From Alphaproteobacteria bacterium (GTDB lineage Bacteria; Pseudomonadota; Alphaproteobacteria; SMXP01), in NCBI GenBank assembly GCA_004356335.1, contig SMXP01000069.1:1-21516 (forward strand): a stretch of 21,516 nucleotides of DNA, in the 5' to 3' direction. Below, in pieces: positions 14,842-21,516 of this stretch. The notes below the pieces were generated by a model, which saw nothing but the letters and a program-made list of their open reading frames with translations, was not told the origin of the DNA and ran no database searches. The stretch's first letter is position 1, and every line of letters starts with the position of its first letter. Made by a program: the position numbers and the translations under genes.

Positions 14842-15675
14842 ATGACCGAATTTTCTGCGCTAAAAGCAGCAATCGAGAAGGCTTGGGAGGAACGAGACTC
14901 GATTACGGCGGCGACCAGGGACGCCCACCGTGACGCCGTGGAAGCGGCCATGGCTGCTTTGGATAAGGGAATCGTGCGGGTCGCCGAACCTCGAGGCGGC
15001 GAATGGATAGTCAATGAATGGCTCAAGAAGGCCGTGCTTTTGTCCTTTCGGCTGAACGATATGGTGGCCATAAAGGGCGGACCCGGCGACGACACACAAT
15101 GGTTCGATAAGGTCCGATCTAAATTTGAGGGGTGGGATGCGAATAAGTTTCGTGCCGCCGGATTTCGCGTTGTGCCGACCGCATTGGTGCGGCACTCAGC
15201 CTATATTGGCCCTGGCGTTGTTCTCATGCCGAGCTTTGTCAATCTTGGCGCTTATGTGGATGAAGGCACCATGGTGGATACCTGGGCGACCATCGGTTCG
15301 TGTGCCCAAATAGGCAAGCATTGCCATATTTCCGGCGGTGCGGGCATTGGCGGCGTCTTGGAGCCCGTGCAAGCCAGCCCGGTGATCATTGAGGATCATT
15401 GTTTTATCGGTGCCCGTTCGGAAGTGGCCGAAGGCGTTATTGTGGGTGAGGGGTCGGTCTTGTCCATGGGCGTCTATTTGGGCGCGTCGACCAAAATCGT
15501 CGACCGTAAGAGCGGTACCATTCATTATGGCCGCGTACCGCCTTATTCCGTGGTGGTATCCGGATCGCTGCCGGGCCAAGCCGGGCAACCCAGCCTCTAT
15601 TGCGCCGTGATTGTAAAAACCGTCGACCAGCGCACCCGGTCTAAGACCTCGATCAATGAGCTATTGAGGGAATAG
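14842..15675 (+). CDS. dapD: 2,3,4,5-tetrahydropyridine-2,6-dicarboxylate N-succinyltransferase
   Basis: A 277-aa trimeric left-handed beta-helix acyltransferase that adds succinyl from succinyl-CoA to tetrahydrodipicolinate in the diaminopimelate/lysine pathway. Visible are LKKAVLLSFRLND, FRVVPTALVRHSAYIGPGVVLMPS, VNLGAYVDEGTMVDTWATIGSCAQIG, GGVLEPVQASPVIIEDHCFIGARSEVAEGVIV (hexapeptide-repeat region), and the C-terminal SLYCAVIVKTVD...INELLRE. ATG 14842 is chosen because AGGGA lies about 5 bases upstream and the alignment with E. coli DapD starts there; ATG 14815 would add nine residues. dapE follows 47 bases later. Confidence 0.96.
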   Translation: MTEFSALKAAIEKAWEERDSITAATRDAHRDAVEAAMAALDKGIVRVAEPRGGEWIVNEWLKKAVLLSFRLNDMVAIKGGPGDDTQWFDKVRSKFEGWDANKFRAAGFRVVPTALVRHSAYIGPGVVLMPSFVNLGAYVDEGTMVDTWATIGSCAQIGKHCHISGGAGIGGVLEPVQASPVIIEDHCFIGARSEVAEGVIVGEGSVLSMGVYLGASTKIVDRKSGTIHYGRVPPYSVVVSGSLPGQAGQPSLYCAVIVKTVDQRTRSKTSINELLRE

Positions 15676-15722
15676 CCGGGACCGACTAAAACGGCACCAC
15701 CCACCCTTTAAGGTTAGGCTTT

Positions 15723-16901
15723 ATGTCTGCTCCCACGACAACCAGAGTCGATCCTATTGCGTTTGCCCAAAGCCTCATCCGTTGCCCCAGCGTAACGCCA
15801 GAGGATGGCGGCACGCTCGATCTATTGCAGCAGACCCTGGAGGGTCTCGGTTTTCGCTGTACGCGCTTGCCGTTTAGCCAACCGGGGACGCCGGACGTGG
15901 ATAATTTATACGCCCGCTACGGGGCCGCCTCGCCGCATTTTTGTTTTGCCGGTCACTCCGATGTGGTGCCGGTGGGAGATGCGCGGGCCTGGAAGGTCGA
16001 TCCTTTCGCGGGCGAGATTCGCGATGGTTATTTGGTTGGGCGCGGCGCATCGGACATGAAGGGCGCCATTGCCGCTTTCGTGACGGCGGTTTCGCGATTT
16101 CTTGAAGAACGAAGCGATCATTTCGATGGATCCATCAGCCTACTGATTACCGGCGATGAGGAAGGGCCCGCCATCAATGGCACGCGCAAAATGCTTAAAT
16201 GGCTGGCGGATCACAAAGAGACCATTGATCATTGTTTGATCGGCGAGCCGACAAATCCGAAATTTGTGGGCGAAATGGTGAAAATCGGTCGCCGGGGCAG
16301 TTTGAACGGTGTTTTGACGATTGAGGGTGTCCAAGGCCATGTTGCTTATCCGCATCTGGCCGATAATCCGGTGCCCAAACTACTGACGATTCTTATGAAT
16401 TTTCTGAATAAGAAACTCGATTCGGGCAACGCGCAATTTCAACCGTCCAATCTTGAAGTAACGTCGATTGATACCGGCAATTCGGCAACCAATGTGATTC
16501 CGGCCCGTGCCAGCGCGCGATTCAATATCCGTTACAATAACGAGCACTCGGCGATGATGCTCGAGACATGGCTGCGTAAGGAATGCGACGCGGTTATGAG
16601 CGATGAGGCCGAGCGTTATACTTTGGACTTGGAATCAAGTGGCGCCGCCTTCGTGACCGAACCCGGCCCGTTTACCGAATTAATCAGTCAGGCTGTGCAG
16701 AAAAAGACAGGCAGGGCGCCCGAACTTTCCACCAGCGGCGGCACTTCCGATGCCCGATTCATCAAGGATGTTTGTCCGGTGGCGGAGTTCGGTCTCCTTT
16801 CAGGCACCATGCACAAGGTTGAAGAACAGGTGCCGGTGCAAGCGATCGAGGATCTTGCGGATATTTATTTTAATATCCTCGAAAGCTATTACGGATCGTG
16901 A
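15723..16901 (+). CDS. dapE: Succinyl-diaminopimelate desuccinylase
   Basis: A 392-aa M20-family di-zinc hydrolase removing succinate from N-succinyl-LL-2,6-diaminopimelate, two steps after DapD. Metal and catalytic residues are visible: His78 and Asp80 in GHSDVVPVGD, Asp111 in RGASDMKG, Glu146/Glu147 in TGDEEGP, Glu175 in IGEPTNP, and His364 in SGTMHKVEE. The lid/dimerisation domain lies at about 185-300, including VQGHVAYPHLADNP and SATNVIPARASARFNIR. Complete and of normal length. The stop overlaps the next gene start as GTGA (16898-16901). Confidence 0.97.
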   Translation: MSAPTTTRVDPIAFAQSLIRCPSVTPEDGGTLDLLQQTLEGLGFRCTRLPFSQPGTPDVDNLYARYGAASPHFCFAGHSDVVPVGDARAWKVDPFAGEIRDGYLVGRGASDMKGAIAAFVTAVSRFLEERSDHFDGSISLLITGDEEGPAINGTRKMLKWLADHKETIDHCLIGEPTNPKFVGEMVKIGRRGSLNGVLTIEGVQGHVAYPHLADNPVPKLLTILMNFLNKKLDSGNAQFQPSNLEVTSIDTGNSATNVIPARASARFNIRYNNEHSAMMLETWLRKECDAVMSDEAERYTLDLESSGAAFVTEPGPFTELISQAVQKKTGRAPELSTSGGTSDARFIKDVCPVAEFGLLSGTMHKVEEQVPVQAIEDLADIYFNILESYYGS

Positions 16902-17503
16902 TTCCATCAATTCGGGACATATCGAATGGCGTAACCGGTGCATGGCGATTGGCTGTGGGCGATCCCGACGCTTTCGCTTCGTTCGATATGAGCATGTCGG
17001 GCTTTTGGAAATCTTTCTGGGCCATTTTTCTCGCCGCGCCGTTTTGGCTATGGCTCATTTTGTCCGAACGATTCTATCGGCTGGAGGTCTCCCAAGTTAC
17101 GGGCACGCCTTATTTGATGCCCGAACTCAATACCTATGTGATGGTCGACAGCTTTGCCTATATTCTCAATTGGATTTTGTTTCCCGTACTGATGGTCTTT
17201 ATTGCCCGACTTTTGGGTGTGGCGGGGCGCTTCGTGCCCTTTATTATAGCGCGTAATTGGGCCTTGCTTCTGTCATATTTTTTGCTCGCGATGCCCCCCG
17301 TAGCGTTTTACAACCTTGGGATTATCGGCGTCGAAGGCAAGGCTGCGCTCGATCTTATCGCACTTATTCTTGAACTTGTTTATCTATGGGTTGTTGCCGT
17401 GCGGGCGTTGGAAATATCGAGGATGCAGGCCGCGGCCATCGTGATTATGGATTTCTTCATTAGTCTCGTACTGCTTAGCAACGCCGAAAATTTTTACGCC
17501 TAG
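16898..17503 (+). CDS. Five-helix integral membrane protein downstream of dapE
   Basis: A 201-aa hydrophobic protein with predicted helices at about 37-56, 84-106, 117-138, 147-168 and 175-195 and a cytoplasmic-looking N-terminus. I do not recognise a characterised family; overall layout resembles small Yip1-like or other uncharacterised alphaproteobacterial membrane proteins. GTG start overlapping the dapE stop by 4 bases, so it is translationally coupled to dapE. No catalytic motif is evident. The C-terminus NFYA is followed by TAG (17501-17503), which is the first three bases of a palindromic repeat. Confidence 0.75.
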   Translation: MIPSIRDISNGVTGAWRLAVGDPDAFASFDMSMSGFWKSFWAIFLAAPFWLWLILSERFYRLEVSQVTGTPYLMPELNTYVMVDSFAYILNWILFPVLMVFIARLLGVAGRFVPFIIARNWALLLSYFLLAMPPVAFYNLGIIGVEGKAALDLIALILELVYLWVVAVRALEISRMQAAAIVIMDFFISLVLLSNAENFYA

Positions 17504-17567
17504 AGCGCATTCAGGAAAAGTGACCCGGTTTTCCGTCCGAATGCGCGACAAAACAAAGACTTAGAGC
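17501..17567. repeat. Long mosaic palindromic unit between convergent genes
   Basis: TAGAGCGCATTC (17501-17512) pairs with GAATGCGC (17539-17546), with a nested GGAAAA (17514-17519)/TTTTCC (17529-17534) stem, then GACAAAACAAAGACT and a second TAGAGC at 17562-17567. Its TAG terminates the dapE-linked membrane protein. Because the next gene, truA, is convergent, the hairpin could also serve as a two-way terminator. Confidence 0.87.
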
Positions 17568-17580
17568 AGCGTGTCAATTT

Positions 17581-18321
17581 CTATTCATAGTCGACTTTCA
17601 CTAAATAGAGTCCGTCCGGTGGGGCGACCGGGCCGCAGGCGATGCGATCGCGCGCCTTAAGGGCGTCCAACAGATCCCGCCGCGTCCACTTACCTTCGCC
17701 CACTAGCTTTAAGGTTCCCGTCATGGACCGCACTTGATGCTGTAGAAAAGATTGGGCACAAATGTTGAGGTGGATTTCATCGGCGATGCGGTTGACGTCG
17801 AAATGATAGAGCGTCTTAACGGGTGATTTGGCCTGGCATTGCGCCGCGCGGAAAGTGGAGAAATCGTGTTTGCCCACCAGTTCCTGCGCGGCCTCGTGCA
17901 TGGCATCCGAATTTAATTTAACCGGCACATGCCAGACATATCCATGGGTCAGGGTTGGCGGCGATCGGCGTGCGGCAATGCGAAAAAGGTAATGGCGTTT
18001 GACCGCATGAAAGCGCGCATGAAAGTTTGGTGCGGCGATTTCCGCGTCGATCACGGCGACTGGACTAGGCTTTAAATGATAATTCAGGCCGTCGCGGATT
18101 TGGTCGGGCCGCGCTTCTTTTTGGATATCGAAATGAACCACTTGACCCAACGCGTGAACGCCCGCATCGGTGCGCCCGGCGGCATAAATTGTGACGCGCT
18201 CGTCACAGAACGCGGCGACGGCATTTTCCACCGCGTCCTGAATCGACGGTCCGTTTTCTTGATGCTGCCAACCAACAAAGGTCCCGCCGTCATATTCCAA
18301 AGTGAGTTTGTAGCGCGGCAT
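17581..18321 (-). CDS. truA: tRNA pseudouridine(38-40) synthase
   Basis: A 246-aa pseudouridine synthase acting on the tRNA anticodon arm. It begins MPRYKLTLEYDGGTFVGWQ and carries the catalytic Asp52 in AAGRTDAGVHALGQ, the HARFHAVKRHYLFRI segment, and FLQHQVRSMTGTL near the C-terminus, all typical. A longer frame from 18363 is rejected because it overlaps the 3' end of fmt; ATG at 18321 is 4 bases after the fmt stop, giving a def-fmt-truA operon. Complete, of normal length. Confidence 0.95.
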   Translation of the reverse strand: MPRYKLTLEYDGGTFVGWQHQENGPSIQDAVENAVAAFCDERVTIYAAGRTDAGVHALGQVVHFDIQKEARPDQIRDGLNYHLKPSPVAVIDAEIAAPNFHARFHAVKRHYLFRIAARRSPPTLTHGYVWHVPVKLNSDAMHEAAQELVGKHDFSTFRAAQCQAKSPVKTLYHFDVNRIADEIHLNICAQSFLQHQVRSMTGTLKLVGEGKWTRRDLLDALKARDRIACGPVAPPDGLYLVKVDYE

Positions 18322-18325
18322 GGGT

Positions 18326-19261
18326 TCAGTCCAAATGCGTGCCCGGCGCGATATTGAGGCCACGCAAGAAATCGCACCCGCTCATGGGACTTTTACCCTG
18401 CCGTTGAACTTCGATCAGCGTGAGGGCGCCCTGGCCGCAGGCGATGGTAAGTTTGTCATCCAATGTTTCTCCGGGCACGCCGCTGCCTTGAGCTAGCTCC
18501 GCTCTTAAGACCTTGACCCGCAGGGATCTTTTGTCCTTGGTCAATTGGAACCAGGCGCCCGGCAAAGGAGACAGACCCCGTATATGACAATCGAGCTCGT
18601 CCGACGGTTTCGACCAATCAATCCGCGTTTCCGCTTTGTCGATTTTAGGTGCGTAGGTAATGCCGTCTTGCGGCTGTGGTGTCGGCACGAGAACGTCACG
18701 GGCCAGTGCGTTCAAGGCCTGCGACAAAAGCTGTGCGCCGATCAAGGCAAGCTGATCGTGCAGCAGGCCGGCCGTGGTTTGCTTGGTGATCTCAACCCGC
18801 TCCGTGAGCAGAATGGCACCGGTGTCGAGGCCTTCATCCATTTGCATGATCGTCACACCAGTGACTTTGTCGCCGGCCATAATGGCCCGCTGAATGGGTG
18901 CCGCTCCGCGCCAGCGAGGCAGAATCGAGGCGTGCACGTTGAAGCAGCCCAAGCGCGGTGCCGTCAGAATAGGCTTGGGCAAGATATGTCCGTAGGCGAC
19001 AACAATGCCGGCATCCAAGTTAAGAGCCGCAAAAGCCTTTTGTTCGCTTGGATCTTTGAGCGATGCCGGCGTGCGAACCGGAATCTCCAGGCTTTCGGCA
19101 AAGCGATGAATAGATGACGTGCGCACATCCTGCCCGCGGCCGGCGGCTCTGGGCGGTTGGGTATAGACCGCCACGATATCGTGGCCGGCGGTGACCAATT
19201 CGCTCAGCGACGGCACGGCAAAATCGGGTGTACCCATAAAGACGAGGCGAAGGGAGTTCAC
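18326..19261 (-). CDS. fmt: Methionyl-tRNA formyltransferase
   Basis: A 311-aa enzyme that formylates initiator methionyl-tRNA using 10-formyltetrahydrofolate. N-terminal LRLVFMGTPDFAVPSL, tRNA-loop PRAAGRGQ, and the catalytic set Asn108, His110 and Asp146 in CFNVHASILPRWRGAAPIQ and MDEGLDTGAI. The C-terminal oligonucleotide-binding-like domain covers about 205-311. GTG at 19261 is favoured, with GAGGG about 10 bases upstream; TTG at 19270 is the alternative. It lies 19 bases after def and 4 before truA. Confidence 0.95.
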   Translation of the reverse strand: MNSLRLVFMGTPDFAVPSLSELVTAGHDIVAVYTQPPRAAGRGQDVRTSSIHRFAESLEIPVRTPASLKDPSEQKAFAALNLDAGIVVAYGHILPKPILTAPRLGCFNVHASILPRWRGAAPIQRAIMAGDKVTGVTIMQMDEGLDTGAILLTERVEITKQTTAGLLHDQLALIGAQLLSQALNALARDVLVPTPQPQDGITYAPKIDKAETRIDWSKPSDELDCHIRGLSPLPGAWFQLTKDKRSLRVKVLRAELAQGSGVPGETLDDKLTIACGQGALTLIEVQRQGKSPMSGCDFLRGLNIAPGTHLD

Positions 19262-19280
19262 CGGGTTCAAGCCCTCGTGA

Positions 19281-19808
19281 TCAAGCGGTTTGTTTGAGTT
19301 TTTGCGCTTTTCTGAGTTTCTTCAAAATAATCGAGCGTTTCAGGCGCGACAAATGATCGATAAAAAGAATGCCTTTCAGATGATCCATCTCATGCTGCAG
19401 ACAGGTCGACAAGGTGCCGTCCAACTCGCGTTCTTGTTTGGTACCGTCATAATCCAAATAATCGACCACCACTTTTATGGGCCGGTCGATCTCGTCGTAG
19501 AAATCCGGCACCGACAGGCACCCTTCCCGCTGCGGCGCGGTTTCCTCGGACGTCCATAGGGTCTTCGGATTAACGAAATAATGCGGATCGCGCTCTCGAT
19601 CCTCGCCATTCGCCAGATCGATGACGATGATTTGTTTGGCCACGCCCACTTGGATGGCCGCCAGCCCGATACCGGGCGCGGCATACATTGTTTCCAGTAT
19701 GTCGTCCATAAGCCGGCGGATCTCGTCATCCACCTGAGCCACGGGTTGCGAGATCACTTTGAGGCGTCTGTCCGGTGCGATAATGATGGGCAATATGGCC
19801 ATGGCCAC
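19281..19808 (-). CDS. def: Peptide deformylase
   Basis: A 175-aa metalloenzyme that removes the formyl group from new proteins, undoing the reaction of its neighbour Fmt. The three family motifs are intact: GIGLAAIQVG (46-55), EGCLSVP with metal ligand Cys97, and QHEMDHL with His139, Glu140 and His143. GTG 19808 or ATG 19802 could be the start; neither has an evident ribosome binding site. First gene of the def-fmt-truA series, divergent from rmuC. Confidence 0.96.
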   Translation of the reverse strand: MAMAILPIIIAPDRRLKVISQPVAQVDDEIRRLMDDILETMYAAPGIGLAAIQVGVAKQIIVIDLANGEDRERDPHYFVNPKTLWTSEETAPQREGCLSVPDFYDEIDRPIKVVVDYLDYDGTKQERELDGTLSTCLQHEMDHLKGILFIDHLSRLKRSIILKKLRKAQKLKQTA

Positions 19809-19905
19809 GAGATAGGCTATGGGCCGATAAGCGTCAAGCTGACCCGGCGGGTTCGGGAAATGCTATGGTGACGACCGATTCTCGGGCTTAGGGAGACTTG
19901 TGCTC

Positions 19906-21006
19906 ATGGATATCCTTGTGATTGGCGGCGCCATTGTGATTGTCGGGTTGGTGATCGCCGTGGCGATCGGGCGCCGCGGCGGCGCTCCGGACAATAGGGT
20001 GAATCCTCTGCACGACCAATTGGTCGCGCTGAGCGAACGGGTCAAGACACTGGCCGAATCCCAAATCAATGGCCAGACGGCGATCACCAAATTGCTCGAG
20101 GAAAGGTTGGAAAAAGTCAGTCACCGGATGGGCCAAAGCTTGGCCGATTCCGCAACCAAAACCGCCGAATCTTTGGGCAAACTCAACAAGCACCTTTCCG
20201 TCATCGATCAAGCGCAAAAAAACCTGATCGATCTTTCCGGCCAGGTTGTCACCTTGCAGGATATTTTGGCCAACAAACAGGCCCGGGGGGCATTCGGCGA
20301 AATTCAACTGGCCGATATTGTAACCGCCGCCTTGCCGCCTTCGGCGTTTCAATTTCAAGTCACCTTGTCCAACGGCAAACGCGCCGATTGCGTGTTACGT
20401 CTGCCCAATCCTCCCGGTGCGATTGTCGTCGATGCGAAATTCCCATTGGAATCTTTCAACGCTTTGCGAGAAGCGCATGACGATGGCGCAAAAAAGAAGG
20501 CAGTGCGGGCATTTCGAAGCGATCTCCTGAAACATGTGCAGGATATTGCCGCGCGCTACATCGTGCCGGGCGAAACCGCCGAATCGGCGCTGATGTTTCT
20601 ACCGTCCGAATCCGTCTATGCGGAATTGCACACCAATTTTATCGATGTGGTGCGAAAAAGTTATGGATTGCGGGTGTGGATCGTGTCGCCGACTACCTTG
20701 ATGGCGACACTCAATACGGTGCGGGCGGTGTTGAAGGACGTGCGCATGCGCGAACAGGCCCATGTCATTCAAACCGAAGTCGCCAAGATGGCCGACGACG
20801 TGGTGCGCTTGCAGGACCGGGTGGATAAACTGCAAAAGCATTTCCGGCAAGCCGATCAAGACATCAATGACATCCAGATCTCGGCGAGCAAGATCGCCAA
20901 CAAGGCCGATCGCATCGAACACGTGCAACTTGAAGATGACGGGGCTGATGTGGTCGAGCCCTCGGATACCGGCTCTAGAGCATTTCCAAGATTAATTGAC
21001 TCATGA
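19906..21006 (+). CDS. rmuC: DNA recombination protein RmuC homologue
   Basis: A 366-aa protein with an N-terminal membrane helix (about 1-22), a coiled-coil stretch (about 35-105) and the RmuC domain (about 115-340), which has a PD-(D/E)XK-like nuclease core; GAFGEIQL, RADCVLRLPNPPGAIVVDAKFPLESFNAL-type strands, FLPSESVYAEL and SPTTLMATLNTV are the visible signatures. RmuC limits inversions between short repeats. ATG 19906 with GGGAG 10 bases upstream is preferred over GTG 19900. The last residues (SRAFPRLIDS) and the TGA stop are encoded inside a palindromic repeat at 20976-21016, so the C-terminal tail is probably acquired from the element. Confidence 0.92.
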   Translation: MDILVIGGAIVIVGLVIAVAIGRRGGAPDNRVNPLHDQLVALSERVKTLAESQINGQTAITKLLEERLEKVSHRMGQSLADSATKTAESLGKLNKHLSVIDQAQKNLIDLSGQVVTLQDILANKQARGAFGEIQLADIVTAALPPSAFQFQVTLSNGKRADCVLRLPNPPGAIVVDAKFPLESFNALREAHDDGAKKKAVRAFRSDLLKHVQDIAARYIVPGETAESALMFLPSESVYAELHTNFIDVVRKSYGLRVWIVSPTTLMATLNTVRAVLKDVRMREQAHVIQTEVAKMADDVVRLQDRVDKLQKHFRQADQDINDIQISASKIANKADRIEHVQLEDDGADVVEPSDTGSRAFPRLIDS

Positions 21007-21221
21007 AAATGCTCTAGACCACGTTCACAATTCATTGAATCAGGGAACGTGGTCTAGATTCTTTAGTGGTCGCGCATTCGAACCCAAAAACCGCGTACAC
21101 TTTTTGTGAATGCGCTCTAGAGTCCAAGTTTGGTCGCGGTTTCGGACGGAAAACCGGGTCCACTTTTCCTGAAAACGCTATAGAGCCTTTCCAAGATTAA
21201 TTGACTCATGACAATGCTCTA
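20976..21221. repeat. Array of five mosaic palindromic units between rmuC and recR
   Basis: Unit 1, 20976-21016 (41 bp, type C). Unit 2, 21015-21056 (TAGACCACGTTC paired with GAACGTGGTCTA). Unit 3, 21057-21119 (long unit with GCGCATTC/GAATGCGC). Unit 4, 21120-21182 (long unit with GGACGGAAAACC and CACTTTTCCTG). Unit 5, 21181-21221 (41 bp, type C, same direction as unit 1). Units 1/2 and 4/5 share a TA at their junction. The left edge enters the rmuC reading frame, and the right edge supplies the recR stop codon. Confidence 0.88.
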
Positions 21222-21516
21222 AAATGGCCGGCGGGATTTAATGGCGGCGGCAAGGGTGCCGTCGTCGAGATAATCAAGCTCGCCGCCCACGGGCACCCCG
21301 TGGGCCAGCCGGGAGACCATCACATGGCAATTTTCCAGCCGGTCGGTGATGTAATGAGCCGTCGTCTGCCCTTCCACCGTGGCGTTATTGGCCAGGATCA
21401 CTTCTTTGACTTGGGCGTTACGGGCGCGCTCCACGAGGCTGTCGATATTCAAATCCTCGGGACGCACGCCGTCGAGCGCGGATAACACACCGCCCAGCAC
21501 GTGGTAGTGTCCTTTA
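21219..21516 (-). CDS. recR: Recombination mediator RecR (5' end cut by window)
   Basis: C-terminal part of RecR, which helps load RecA at gaps with RecF and RecO. The frame is open to the window edge and begins KGHYHVLGGVLSALDGVRPEDLN-like, in the Toprim domain, continuing with EVILANNATVEGQTTAHYI and SRLAHGVPVGGELDYLDDGTL and ending KSRRPF, the expected C-terminus. The N-terminal half with the helix-hairpin-helix and zinc finger lies outside. The TAG stop (21221-21219) is the first three bases of the adjacent palindromic unit read on this strand. Confidence 0.94.
   Translation of the reverse strand, partial: KGHYHVLGGVLSALDGVRPEDLNIDSLVERARNAQVKEVILANNATVEGQTTAHYITDRLENCHVMVSRLAHGVPVGGELDYLDDGTLAAAIKSRRPF

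Noticed and set aside
18322..18363. 14-residue N-terminal extension of TruA
   Set aside because: It lies inside the fmt 3' end, and TruA proteins begin with the MPRYKLTLEYDG-like segment at 18321.
18545..19117. 190-codon frame opposite fmt
   Set aside because: It is fully inside an unmistakable fmt, with no recognisable protein features.
20976..21221. Possible CRISPR array
   Set aside because: The units are palindromic, differ in sequence and length, abut each other without spacers, and no cas genes are present.

Overview
The window looks like chromosomal DNA of an alphaproteobacterium, probably near Rhodospirillales or Rhizobiales. The basis is gene order (rpmH-rnpA-yidC-engB-argB, a HAD pyrimidine 5'-nucleotidase, dapD-dapE, then def-fmt-truA, rmuC and recR), two DUF1036 domains, and TAGAGC...GCTCTA palindromic repeats between genes. 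This placement comes from gene content and order, not from a computed phylogeny. Almost every gene is housekeeping. No phage, transposase, CRISPR array, tRNA or rRNA was seen.

Layout. 1-1291 (+): 3' part of a pabA/trpG-type amidotransferase, overlapped by a pabC-like class IV aminotransferase (folate branch). 1334-7090 (-), read from right to left: a TVP38/TMEM64 membrane protein, a mercuric-reductase-like flavoprotein, a HAMP sensor histidine kinase, a remnant of trans-aconitate methyltransferase, a ParA-type ATPase with an unusual insertion, and an S58 (DmpA-type) peptidase. 7219-8091 (-): an exported DUF547 protein. 8229-12667 (+): a strong sigma70-type promoter followed by rpmH, rnpA, yidC, engB and argB (ribosome, RNase P, membrane insertion, arginine). 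12787-17503 (+): an exported DUF1036-peptidoglycan-binding-DUF1036 protein, a HAD nucleotidase, dapD and dapE (lysine/diaminopimelate), and a five-helix membrane protein. 17581-19808 (-): def, fmt and truA (N-terminal formylation/deformylation and tRNA pseudouridine). 19906-21006 (+): rmuC. 21219-21516 (-): 3' part of recR.

The most unusual signal is a family of small mosaic palindromic elements at six intergenic sites. Short units of about 37-42 bp and longer units of about 62 bp both begin TAG(AGC) and end (GCT)CTA, and neighbouring units can share a TA. In five separate genes (DUF547, rpmH, the HAD nucleotidase, the dapE-linked membrane protein, recR) the TAG stop codon is the terminal TAG of such an element. 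In a sixth gene, rmuC, the reading frame enters an element, which supplies the last residues and the stop. This fits elements that insert at TA and regenerate a stop codon, so that landing in a stop codon is harmless. I consider it the best lead here.
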